A stretch of 64,000 nucleotides of DNA. Source: Candidatus Proximibacter danicus. Its GTDB lineage: Bacteria > Pseudomonadota > Gammaproteobacteria > Burkholderiales > Rhodocyclaceae. Below are positions 1 through 7,369 of the stretch, piece by piece. The position numbers and the translations under genes are program-made. The notes below the pieces were generated by a model. It was not told the DNA's origin. It was given only the letters and a program-made list of their open reading frames with translations, and made no database searches. Where the stretch lies: assembly GCA_016710885.1 (NCBI GenBank), contig JADJUC010000010.1:62001-126000 (forward strand). Direction: 5' to 3'. Numbering within the stretch: the first letter of the stretch is position 1; the number at the start of each line of letters is the position of its first letter.

Positions 1-433
1 GCTGCTGCGCCCCGGCCATATTTCGCCGACGGCCATCGAGGCCATCTGCGGCGTGGCGCCGCAAGCGCCTGCCGGTGGGGCGCCGCGCGCTTCTGGCACG
101 CTGGAAGCGCACTACGCACCGCAGACGCCGATGCGCATGGTCGATAGCGCGCGCCTGCTCGATTTTCTCAGTGGCATGCGCCACGGCGGTAGTTGCTGCG
201 GCGTGCTGTGCCACAGCCAGCTCCCGCAATCCGAGACGACGGAAATGCAGCCGCACACCTGGAAAATGCTGCCCGCCGACCCGGTCGGCTACGCCCATGC
301 GCTGTACGCCGCATTACGGGATCTCGATCACGCCGGCACGGAGTTGATTGTGGTTGAGGCGATTCCTGAAGGCCCGCAATGGGCCGCGGTAGCCGATCGT
401 CTACGCCGTGCCGTGACCGGTGCAGGCGGCTGA
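1..433 (+). CDS. Threonylcarbamoyl-AMP synthase (Sua5/YrdC family), C-terminal part
   Basis: This gene is cut by the left window edge; the reading frame is open from base 2 to a TGA at 431. The visible part is the linker and C-terminal Sua5 domain. The stretch ASGTLEAHYAPQTP matches the conserved linker of Sua5-type enzymes, in which a histidine-tyrosine-alanine-proline segment folds over the active site. The family makes L-threonylcarbamoyl-AMP from threonine, bicarbonate and ATP for the t6A37 modification of ANN-decoding tRNAs in the cytoplasm. The catalytic YrdC domain lies outside the window, so its residues cannot be checked. The Sua5 extension distinguishes it from the short TsaC form. 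Confidence 0.85.
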   Translation, partial: LLRPGHISPTAIEAICGVAPQAPAGGAPRASGTLEAHYAPQTPMRMVDSARLLDFLSGMRHGGSCCGVLCHSQLPQSETTEMQPHTWKMLPADPVGYAHALYAALRDLDHAGTELIVVEAIPEGPQWAAVADRLRRAVTGAGG

Positions 434-484
434 AATCCCGAAAGCCGTTCGTCCCGAGTAGCGCGCAGGCGTATCGAGGGACCG

Positions 485-823
485 CTATCGCGCCAACAGC
501 CGTTCCACCTTAACCGCACAGATGAAATCGTTCTCCGAAAGTCCGTTGATGGCGTGCGTCCAGTAACGCACGCGACAATCCGCATAGCCGACAGTCAGTT
601 CCGGATGATGATCCTCACGGTGTGAAATCCACGCCACCGCATTCACGAAAGCCATGGTTTCGTAGTGGTTGGCGAAGCGGTAAGTCTTGTCGATCTTTCC
701 GTCCGTCAGCGACCAGCCTGCCAGCGTTTGCAGCAGGCTTTGCGCAGCATCATCGGAAAGTGGCGCAATGCCGCCTTCGCAGGGGATGCAGTGACGGGTG
801 GCGATATCGCATGAAGTGTCCAT
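485..823 (-). CDS. phhB: Pterin-4-alpha-carbinolamine dehydratase
   Basis: The product has 112 residues, the usual size for the PCD/DCoH family. It dehydrates 4a-hydroxytetrahydrobiopterin, the by-product of aromatic amino acid hydroxylases such as phenylalanine hydroxylase, so that the pterin cofactor can be recycled. The signature is clear: the HREDHHPELTVGY segment carries the catalytic histidines, followed by an RYWTHAINGLSENDF helix. No phenylalanine hydroxylase gene is visible nearby. The start ATG has no strong Shine-Dalgarno sequence. The gene stands alone on the minus strand between the Sua5 gene and the tRNA. Confidence 0.9.
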   Translation of the reverse strand: MDTSCDIATRHCIPCEGGIAPLSDDAAQSLLQTLAGWSLTDGKIDKTYRFANHYETMAFVNAVAWISHREDHHPELTVGYADCRVRYWTHAINGLSENDFICAVKVERLLAR

Positions 824-900
824 GATCGTGGCTCATCGAGATTGTCTGTGTCTGGACAATTGGCGCCTTGAGATGGTTCCGGCGAGGGCGCGCGGCTGGT

Positions 901-929
901 TTGAATTGCTCGTTAAAGCGGCCTATAAT
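901..929 (+). promoter_or_regulatory. Sigma70-type promoter of tRNA-Ala
   Basis: A TTGAAT -35 box (901-906) and a perfect TATAAT -10 box (924-929) are separated by exactly 17 bp. The tRNA begins 13 bp downstream of the -10 box, as expected for a stable RNA promoter. Confidence 0.8.
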
Positions 930-941
930 CGGTCGCTCGTT

Positions 942-1017
<76 letters not shown>

Positions 1018-1025
1018 CCAATATC

Positions 1026-1053
1026 AAGGGCTTGCCACTGGCAAGCCCTTTGT
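1026..1053 (+). terminator. Hairpin terminator after tRNA-Ala
   Basis: AAGGGCTTGCC (1026-1036) and its perfect complement (1040-1050) form an 11-bp stem with a 3-nt loop, followed by a short T-rich tract. It ends the tRNA transcript and may also act for leuA coming from the other side. Confidence 0.75.
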
Positions 1054-1080
1054 CTTGAGGCGGGCAATCTGCCGCCTCTC

Positions 1081-2811
1081 TCAGGCGGCAGCAGTTTCCG
1101 TGCCGCGCCTGGCAATCGCCTGCATCATCAATGCCGTCGCACCATCATCGTTTGCCGCGCCGTGCCTCACCAGCAGACGGTTGATCCCCGAGAGCACCGC
1201 CATGACCGAGGCGGTGATGATGTTGGCGTCGACGCCAACCCCGTAAGCCGTGCCAGCGTATCCCTCCAGCGACACTTCGATGAAGGCCGAGGCCTTGGCG
1301 TCAGCCCCCTGGCCGAGCGAGCGTTCCTCGTAGGACTGCACGCGCACCGGGATGCCGAGGGCGTGGATGATCGCATCGATGGGTCCGTTCCCTTCTCCGG
1401 ACAGCGTGCGCTGGTGGCCAGCCATTGCCAGTGCAAGACGAATTCCTTGAGCGTGGCCGTGTTCGAACAAATGGTGCCCTGCGTAGCGCAGAGGTGTCGT
1501 GGCCGCGAGATATTCCTGCGTGAACAACTGCCAAAGCTCGCTGGCCGAAACTTCTGCCCCGGTTTTGTCGGTGTGCCGCTGCACGACGCCGCTGAACTCC
1601 ACCTGCATGCGGCGTGGCATGACCAGCCCGTAGCCGGTTTCAAGCAGGTAGGCGATGCCGCCCTTGCCGGACTGGCTGTTGACGCGAATGATCGAGTCAT
1701 AGCTGCGCCCGACATCGGACGGATCGATCGGCAGATACGGCACTTCCCAGTGCTTGTCTTCGCTGCGGGCACCGAGCCCTTTTTTGATGGCGTCCTGATG
1801 CGAACCGGAGAACGCTGTGAATACCAAGTCGCCGACATAGGGGTGGCGCGGGTGGATCGGCAGCTGCGTGCACGCTTCGACGGTGCGCGCGATGGCATCG
1901 ATGTCCGAAAAATCGAGGCCGGGGTCGATGCCCTGGGTGTAGAGGTTGAGCGCCAGGGTGACGAGGTCGACGTTGCCGGTGCGCTCACCGTTGCCAAAGA
2001 GACAGCCCTCGATGCGGTCGGCCCCGGCGAGCACGGCAAGTTCGGCGGCTGCCACGGCGCAGCCTCGGTCGTTGTGCGGATGGATGCTGAGAACGATGCT
2101 GTCGCGCCGGGCCAGGTGGCGGTGCATCCACTCGATCTGGTCGGCGTAGACGTTGGGCGTTGCCATCTCGACGGTCGCCGGCAGGTTGAGGATGACCTTG
2201 CGCTCGGGCGTAGCGCCCCAGGCGTCCACGACGGCATCGCAAACCTCGCAGGCAAATTCCATTTCGGTTGCTGAGAAGAGCTCGGGGCTGTATTCGAGCA
2301 CCCATTCCGTTTCCGGGCGCGCGTCGCAGAGGGCGCGTATCTGGCGCACGCTATCGACCGCGAGTTGCAGGACTTCCGCCTTGTCCATGCTGAACACCAC
2401 GTCGCGAAAGGCTGGCGAGGTCGCGTTATACACGTGGATGATGGCGCGCCGGGCGCCGGCCATCGATGCGATGGTGCGTTCGATCAATTGCGGTCGTGCC
2501 TGCGTCAACACCTCGATCGTCACATCGTTGGGGATGTGGCCTTCCTCGATCAGACAGCGCACAAAGTCGAAATCCGTTTGCGATGCCGACGGAAAGGCAA
2601 CCTCAATCTCCTTGAAGCCGATATCGCACAGCATGTGGAACATGCGGATTTTTCGATCGGCATTCATCGGCTCGAACAGCGCCTGGTTGCCGTCGCGCAG
2701 ATCGGTGCTCATCCACGTCGGTGCCTGCGTGATGCTGCGGCTCGGCCACTGCCTGTCCGCCAGTTGAATCGCGGGGAAGGCGCGGTATTTGGTGTCGGGC
2801 TGTTTAAGCAT
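1081..2811 (-). CDS. leuA: 2-isopropylmalate synthase
   Basis: This enzyme condenses acetyl-CoA with 2-oxoisovalerate, the committed step of leucine synthesis. The TIM-barrel part shows DLRDGNQ (residues 37-43) and the metal-binding HPHNDRG (244-250) followed by GNGERTGN. The C-terminal third is the leucine-sensing regulatory domain. The ATG at 2811 gives 576 aa beginning MLKQPDTKYR, like other long (LeuA2-type) enzymes. The frame is open 28 codons further upstream, but that stretch is not family-like. The gene diverges from an Lrp-type regulator and lies close to an AzlCD exporter, which suggests control by branched-chain amino acids. Confidence 0.93.
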   Translation of the reverse strand: MLKQPDTKYRAFPAIQLADRQWPSRSITQAPTWMSTDLRDGNQALFEPMNADRKIRMFHMLCDIGFKEIEVAFPSASQTDFDFVRCLIEEGHIPNDVTIEVLTQARPQLIERTIASMAGARRAIIHVYNATSPAFRDVVFSMDKAEVLQLAVDSVRQIRALCDARPETEWVLEYSPELFSATEMEFACEVCDAVVDAWGATPERKVILNLPATVEMATPNVYADQIEWMHRHLARRDSIVLSIHPHNDRGCAVAAAELAVLAGADRIEGCLFGNGERTGNVDLVTLALNLYTQGIDPGLDFSDIDAIARTVEACTQLPIHPRHPYVGDLVFTAFSGSHQDAIKKGLGARSEDKHWEVPYLPIDPSDVGRSYDSIIRVNSQSGKGGIAYLLETGYGLVMPRRMQVEFSGVVQRHTDKTGAEVSASELWQLFTQEYLAATTPLRYAGHHLFEHGHAQGIRLALAMAGHQRTLSGEGNGPIDAIIHALGIPVRVQSYEERSLGQGADAKASAFIEVSLEGYAGTAYGVGVDANIITASVMAVLSGINRLLVRHGAANDDGATALMMQAIARRGTETAAA

Positions 2812-3076
2812 TTGATCTCGCTCTCTGTCGGTGATGAGGGTGAAACTTCCCTGGCTTTCTCGCCCTTCTTTGTGAGGAGGGCTGGCGGCGGACACCGCGT
2901 TGTGGGCGGTGGCGCCGAAGAAGGCAATGGGTTGGCGGATGGAGAGAGTGTAGGTGCGAAGCCCCGGTGAATGATTGCGAAATGCAGTCTGAAATTGGCT
3001 ATGCGCGCTAGAAAGTGCTTAAATAAAAGTAAATAATGGCAGAATATGCTTTCACATGTTCTCGTGGAGCAATCGC

Positions 3077-3547
3077 ATGGAAATTGATCGTTACGATCGG
3101 CACATTCTGGAGGTGTTGCAGGAGAACGGACGCCTCAGCAATCAGGAGCTGGCCGACCGCATCGGCCTGTCGCCTTCGCCCTGCCTGCGCCGTGTGCGGG
3201 CGCTGGAAGAGAGTGGGCTGATTACCGGCTACCGGGCCTTGGTCGATGCCAGAAAACTCGGGCTGAGCCTGATCGCGCTGCTGCATATCTCGATGGACCG
3301 CCACACGCCGGAACGTTTTGCCAATTTCGAGAAAAAGGTGGCGGCACTGCCGGAGGTGCTGGAGTGCCTGCTGATCACCGGGCAGTCGGCGGATTACCAG
3401 CTCAAGGTCGTCGTGCGCGACATGGATGCCTACCAGGAATTATTGCTGAACAAGGTCACCCGCATCGAGGGAGTGACCGGCGTACACACCAGCTTTGTCT
3501 TGCGCCGTGTTGTAGATAAGACAGCGCTACCGGTGACGGCCGCCTGA
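3077..3547 (+). CDS. Lrp/AsnC family transcriptional regulator
   Basis: The 156-residue protein has the two-part Lrp layout. An N-terminal winged helix-turn-helix (about residues 1-60, with LSNQELADRIGLSPSPCLRRV) is followed by a RAM/AsnC ligand-binding domain that normally senses amino acids and drives oligomerisation. The ATG at 3077 is preferred over an in-frame ATG at 3056 because GGAG sits 7 nt upstream of it. It is divergent from leuA across a 265-bp region that is AT-rich near the regulator, and it is convergent with azlCD. This context suggests local control of leucine synthesis and export. The effector and targets are inferred. Confidence 0.88.
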   Translation: MEIDRYDRHILEVLQENGRLSNQELADRIGLSPSPCLRRVRALEESGLITGYRALVDARKLGLSLIALLHISMDRHTPERFANFEKKVAALPEVLECLLITGQSADYQLKVVVRDMDAYQELLLNKVTRIEGVTGVHTSFVLRRVVDKTALPVTAA

Positions 3548-3555
3548 CAGCGCGC

Positions 3556-3900
3556 CTACCAGCCCAGCGCCATGCGCAGCGCCAGCAGCATCCCCATGCC
3601 GGCGATGAAGGGAAACCAGGGGTTGCGCGAAAGAAGTGCGGCCGCGACGGTGGCTGCCGCTGCTGCCAGCTTGGGGTTGAGGGGCGCGAAAGTGCCGCTG
3701 ACCAGCACGATGTCCGGTACGACGATGGCAGCCAGTGCGGCTGCCGGGGCGTAGCGCAGTGCGCGCTGGACGACGGCGGGCAGCACGACCCGATTGCCGA
3801 GAACAATGAAGCTGGCACGCGGGAGTGTGGTGGCCAGACCGATCAGGAGGAAAGTCAGCCAAAGGGAGGCATCGCCGAAGCCCACGTTTGCCTCTGTCAT
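3556..3900 (-). CDS. azlD: AzlD family branched-chain amino acid exporter subunit
   Basis: This small hydrophobic protein of 114 residues has about four membrane segments and the AzlD pattern (LTFLLIGLATTLPRASFIVLG near the N-terminus). With AzlC it forms a two-subunit inner-membrane exporter for branched-chain amino acids or analogues. Its ATG overlaps the azlC stop codon (ATGA), so the two are translationally coupled. It ends 8 bp from the convergent Lrp-type gene. The frame is open far upstream inside azlC, but only the part from 3900 is AzlD-like. Confidence 0.88.
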   Translation of the reverse strand: MTEANVGFGDASLWLTFLLIGLATTLPRASFIVLGNRVVLPAVVQRALRYAPAAALAAIVVPDIVLVSGTFAPLNPKLAAAAATVAAALLSRNPWFPFIAGMGMLLALRMALGW

Positions 3901-4625
3901 GTCGCGGCCCTTCCGCTGTCGCGTTTGCCATGCCAGTGCTCTGCAGCAAAGCCGGCGGCGATGCCGGCAAAAATGGCGACGATCAACCCCAGCCGTAGCG
4001 GCATGCCTTGCAGGGCAACGGCAGTGGCGCCACCGGTCAGCGCGGCAACCAGCATCGGCCGCATTTTCGCCATCGGCAGCAGAAGCAGCATGAGGGCAAT
4101 GGTGGCCATGAATTCCAGCGACCAGTTCTTTGGAATCGATCCCGCCGCCAATACGCCGGTGAGTGCGAAGCATTGCCACAGCAGCCAGGTCCAGACCGAC
4201 GGCGCCAGATAGTAGCCGAGGCGCCACTGCCGGTCTTCGTTCCGCATCATTTTTTCGATGCAGGTGGCGAAGACGCCGTCGGTGAGCAGGTGGCCGCACA
4301 GCCAGCGCGCGCCGGTACCCATGCCGCGAAAGCCCTGGGCAATGGCGGCGCTGAAGATCACGAAGCGCAGGTTGAGCGCCAGCGCAGTGGCGACGATCAG
4401 CCACACCGGCGCGCCGATGGCGATCAGCGGCAGCGTGCCCAGCTGGGCGGTGCCGGCGAAGACGATGACGTTCATGCCCATCGCCTGCAGCGGCGTGAAA
4501 CCGACGCTGACCATCGACATGCCGGTGACCAGCGCCCAGGGGATCAGTCCGACCGAGAGCGGCAGAAAGGCCAGAAAACCCTCGCGCGCGCCGGCGCGAA
4601 AACTGGGGGAAAAAACAGGCTGCAT
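3897..4625 (-). CDS. azlC: AzlC family branched-chain amino acid exporter, large subunit
   Basis: The 242-residue membrane protein has the AzlC signature: REGFLAFLPLSVGLIPWALVTG, then GMNVIVFAGTAQLG and ALNLRFVIFSAAI in successive helices. It is the large subunit of a branched-chain amino acid exporter whose partner AzlD follows with a 4-nt overlap. The start at 4625 gives the normal family length. A longer 271-aa reading frame exists, but its first 29 residues look non-coding. No convincing Shine-Dalgarno sequence is seen. Neighbouring leuA and the Lrp-type regulator support a role in leucine/valine overflow. Confidence 0.88.
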   Translation of the reverse strand: MQPVFSPSFRAGAREGFLAFLPLSVGLIPWALVTGMSMVSVGFTPLQAMGMNVIVFAGTAQLGTLPLIAIGAPVWLIVATALALNLRFVIFSAAIAQGFRGMGTGARWLCGHLLTDGVFATCIEKMMRNEDRQWRLGYYLAPSVWTWLLWQCFALTGVLAAGSIPKNWSLEFMATIALMLLLLPMAKMRPMLVAALTGGATAVALQGMPLRLGLIVAIFAGIAAGFAAEHWHGKRDSGRAAT

Positions 4626-4736
4626 ACGGTGACGGAGGCTTGGTGGCGAATAGTCGGGATGCCTGAAATTATCACAGGCGGTGCAGCCCCGGGCGAATGC
4701 CGCATTGTGCAATGCCCGCTTGTGCCGCGCCTGCCC

Positions 4737-4768
4737 AAAAAACAGCGGGCACCCGAAGTGCCCGCTGT
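4737..4768 (-). terminator. Rho-independent terminator of tpx
   Basis: On the minus strand an 11-bp perfect stem (4742-4752 with 4758-4768, loop of 5) is followed by six Ts (AAAAAA at 4737-4742 on the plus strand). It lies just past the tpx stop codon. Confidence 0.85.
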
Positions 4769-4785
4769 CGTGGGTGAGCGATCGC

Positions 4786-5289
4786 TTACGCCAGTACCTT
4801 CAGTGCAGCGTCGTAGTTCGGCTCGCTCTTGATCTCGCCGACCAGCTCGCTGTGCAGCACCTTGTTGCTTTCATCGAGCACGACGACCGCGCGGGCGGTC
4901 ACCCCGGCAAGCGGGCCGCTGCTGATGGCGACGCCGTAGTCCTTGATGAAGCCGGCACCGCGCATGGTCGATAGCGTCTGCACGTTGTTCAGCCCTTCGG
5001 CGCCGCAGAAGCGACCCTGGGCAAAGGGCAGGTCGGCCGAGATGCACAGCACCACGGTATTCGGCAGCGCGCTCGCGCTCTGGTTGAACTTGCGCACCGA
5101 GGTGGCGCAGGTCGGCGTGTCGATGCTCGGGAAGATGTTGAGGATCTTGCGTTTGCCGGCCAGGCTGGAGAGCGAGACGTCAGCCAGGTCCTTGCCGACG
5201 AGGGTGAAGGCCGGCGCCTGCTGGCCAGCCTGCGGGAAGCTGCCTTCCACCTGAATGGAGTTGCCGCCGAGGGTTACGGTACTGGTCAT
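4786..5289 (-). CDS. tpx: Thiol peroxidase (atypical 2-Cys peroxiredoxin)
   Basis: The 167-aa Tpx reduces hydrogen peroxide and alkyl hydroperoxides with thioredoxin as the electron donor. The peroxidatic cysteine is Cys61 in SIDTPTCATSVRKFN and the resolving cysteine is Cys95 in AQGRFCGAEG, the spacing typical of the atypical 2-Cys Tpx class. The ATG at 5289 is preceded by AAGGA with good spacing. The open frame upstream of it is not family-like. The gene stands alone, with its own terminator, and is divergent from the radical SAM gene. Confidence 0.95.
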   Translation of the reverse strand: MTSTVTLGGNSIQVEGSFPQAGQQAPAFTLVGKDLADVSLSSLAGKRKILNIFPSIDTPTCATSVRKFNQSASALPNTVVLCISADLPFAQGRFCGAEGLNNVQTLSTMRGAGFIKDYGVAISSGPLAGVTARAVVVLDESNKVLHSELVGEIKSEPNYDAALKVLA

Positions 5290-5461
5290 TGCTGTTTCCT
5301 TGTTGTGGTGAGTTTGGCCGCTGCGTGCTTGTTGCATCGGGAGACCATTTTGTCCGTATTTTTCCGGGAAAGTTCGCGCCCGGCACAGGAGAGTTCACGT
5401 TTTGCGTGCCACGGCGGACAATTGCAGTCTGCAATCCCCGATCGACCAGAACACGCCCGCC

Positions 5462-6358
5462 ATGCCAAACATCCCTATCCGTTACGTCGAACCCGTCTTC
5501 CGTCCACCGAGCGAAGCGCAATCCTTGATCTTCCCAGTGACCGACGGCTGCTCGTGGAACCACTGCACCTTCTGCGAAATGTATACCGCCCCGCAGAAGG
5601 CCTTTCGCGCGCGCAGCGAAGACGAGGTGATGGAAACCATCCGGCGCTGCGGCGAGCGTTTCGGCAACGATATCAAACGCATCTTCCTGGCTGATGGCGA
5701 TGCCACAGTGCTACCGACGCGCCGCCTGCTCGCCATCCTGGAGGCGATCCGCCAGCACCTGCCGGGCGTGCGCCGCATCTCCAGCTACTGCCTGCCGCGC
5801 AACCTGAAAAAGAAATCGCAGGAGGAGGTGACGGCGCTGGCCGAGGCCGGGCTGGCTATGGTCTATGTCGGTGCAGAGTCGGGCGACGACGAAGTGCTGG
5901 CGCGGGTGAACAAGGGCGAAACCTTCGAGAGCACGCGCGAGGCGCTGGAGAAACTCGGTCAGGCCGGCATCACGCGTTCGGTGATGATCCTCAACGGCCT
6001 GGGCGGCCAAGCCTTGTCGATGCAGCATGCCGAAAACTCGGCACGGCTGATGAACGCCACGCAGCCAGAGTATGTGTCTACGCTGGTCGTGAGTTTTCCG
6101 ATGGGAGAAGCGCGCTTTCGCGAGGGGTTTCCGGGCTGGGAACCGCTCGATCAGCACGGGCTGTTTGTCGAGCTGGAGCGGTTTGTTGGCGGGCTGGAGT
6201 TGAAGCGCACCGTCTTCCGCAGCGATCACGCTTCGAACTGGTTGGCGCTGAAAGGTACGCTGGGGGCGGACAAGGCAAGACTGCTAGGTGAACTGCGTCA
6301 GGCCATCGACCAGCCAGAAAAAGCCCCTTTGCGCCCGGCGTGGGCGAGGGGGCTGTAG
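5462..6358 (+). CDS. Radical SAM protein with a CX4CX2C cluster motif
   Basis: This is a radical SAM enzyme of unknown reaction, 298 aa from the ATG at 5462 (an in-frame TTG at 5402 would add 20 residues). The cluster cysteines are Cys30, Cys35 and Cys38 in DGCSWNHCTFCEMY, so the spacing is CX4CX2C rather than the usual CX3CX2C. A SAM-binding region follows, with LADGDATVLPT in the position of the glycine-rich segment and an ESGDDEVLARVNKG stretch common in Elp3/MiaB-like barrels. No second cluster or TRAM domain is visible. It is divergent from tpx. Substrate and pathway cannot be inferred. Confidence 0.8.
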   Translation: MPNIPIRYVEPVFRPPSEAQSLIFPVTDGCSWNHCTFCEMYTAPQKAFRARSEDEVMETIRRCGERFGNDIKRIFLADGDATVLPTRRLLAILEAIRQHLPGVRRISSYCLPRNLKKKSQEEVTALAEAGLAMVYVGAESGDDEVLARVNKGETFESTREALEKLGQAGITRSVMILNGLGGQALSMQHAENSARLMNATQPEYVSTLVVSFPMGEARFREGFPGWEPLDQHGLFVELERFVGGLELKRTVFRSDHASNWLALKGTLGADKARLLGELRQAIDQPEKAPLRPAWARGL

Positions 6359-6380
6359 CGACTATTATTTGGGACCTTGG

Positions 6381-7343
6381 CTACGGCAGCTTTATTACTT
6401 TTAAGGGCGGTTTATAAATTGGTCGGTATATTGCGCCGCTTTGATTTGATGTCATCCTTAGATTGCTTGCCGTGGCCTGAGTAACAGGATTGACGTTACT
6501 AAGAAACGATGTGGCATTGAATGCGGTCGGCGATGTTGTGCCAACAAATGAATCGAGACCAGTCACAGGCTTCGCACCAGCAAGGAGTTGTGTGGTACTG
6601 CCCGCCGGTAAGAACTGAGAATTGCTGAGCGTTGGACTTGCAGTTTTCAGGTCACCAACAAGCGAAATGCTTAGCGTTGGCGATATAAGCGTTGACGGTA
6701 CCGAATTGGAAAGCACCGGTTCAAACTTGACCAAGCTGATCGGCAGGAACGCGATTGGCAGCAGCGGAACCCCCAGTTTTGCGCCAAAGATCGGCTGCAT
6801 CGGTGGCAGGGGCAGTTCTCCCTTGTCATTTCGCACCACCGCAGTACCGAACTGCAAACGGTTATAGGTGCCCGACTCCACGTTCTGCTTGCTGCCCGGC
6901 TTGATGTGCATGGCCTCGCCGTCGCCAGCGGTGAGTTGCATCGTCGAGATCGGGCTGATCACGTCCATCGGCATCGGCTTCGGGCCTTTCGGCGGTTCGA
7001 CGTTGATGACCCGCACGTTGCCTTCATTTAGCACCAACACGTTTTTACCCAAGGTTTTGAGTATCGCTTCAAGCTTGATATCCGTGCCCGGCCTGGCGCC
7101 AAGAAGCGTACCGTCCGGCAGCCTGATCTGGCCGATCACGCCCGGTGGCGTCAGTACACGCTCACCCGGCTGGATGAACTCGCCTTGTTTGACCGTGCGC
7201 TCGATACCCTTGGCATCAATCACCGTCAGCTTGTCATTGGTAAAGATGACCTGAGCAGCTTCACCGCTCTGGCTGAAAACCGGCGTGGAGCCTAGCCCGG
7301 CAATAGTGGCCGCGATAGCGGTGAAAAAAATACGTTGTTTCAT
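6381..7343 (-). CDS. Secreted FecR-like domain protein with Ser/Thr-rich tail
   Basis: A Sec signal peptide (about residues 1-24, ending near PVFSQ) leads into a FecR-like domain (GERVLTPPGVIGQIRLPDGTLLGA and LNEGNVRVINV). The last half is low-complexity and rich in Ser, Thr, Leu and Pro. The start MKQRIFF at 7343 is chosen because the signal peptide begins there. Total length is 320 aa. It is the last gene of a three-gene minus-strand operon, after another FecR protein and a TPR/barrel outer-membrane protein. There is no DNA-binding or membrane-anchor part, so it is not an ordinary FecR anti-sigma regulator. Its function is unknown. Confidence 0.65.
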   Translation of the reverse strand: MKQRIFFTAIAATIAGLGSTPVFSQSGEAAQVIFTNDKLTVIDAKGIERTVKQGEFIQPGERVLTPPGVIGQIRLPDGTLLGARPGTDIKLEAILKTLGKNVLVLNEGNVRVINVEPPKGPKPMPMDVISPISTMQLTAGDGEAMHIKPGSKQNVESGTYNRLQFGTAVVRNDKGELPLPPMQPIFGAKLGVPLLPIAFLPISLVKFEPVLSNSVPSTLISPTLSISLVGDLKTASPTLSNSQFLPAGSTTQLLAGAKPVTGLDSFVGTTSPTAFNATSFLSNVNPVTQATASNLRMTSNQSGAIYRPIYKPPLKVIKLP

Positions 7344-7369
7344 GGCGAGGCCTCCCGGCATTTCTGGTG

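Noticed and set aside
840..862. ATTGTC/GACAAT inverted repeat upstream of phhB as a third regulator operator
   Set aside because: The half-sites are shorter and the 8-nt centre differs from the 15-bp palindromes at 23026 and 23089, so a common regulator is not supported.
1162..2274. Long plus-strand open frame antisense to leuA
   Set aside because: It mirrors leuA codons in a GC-rich genome. The product has no family pattern, while leuA on the other strand is unmistakable.
3556..4404. 282-codon frame that contains azlD
   Set aside because: Only the last 114 codons are AzlD-like. The earlier part is out-of-frame azlC sequence with Arg/His/Cys-rich composition.
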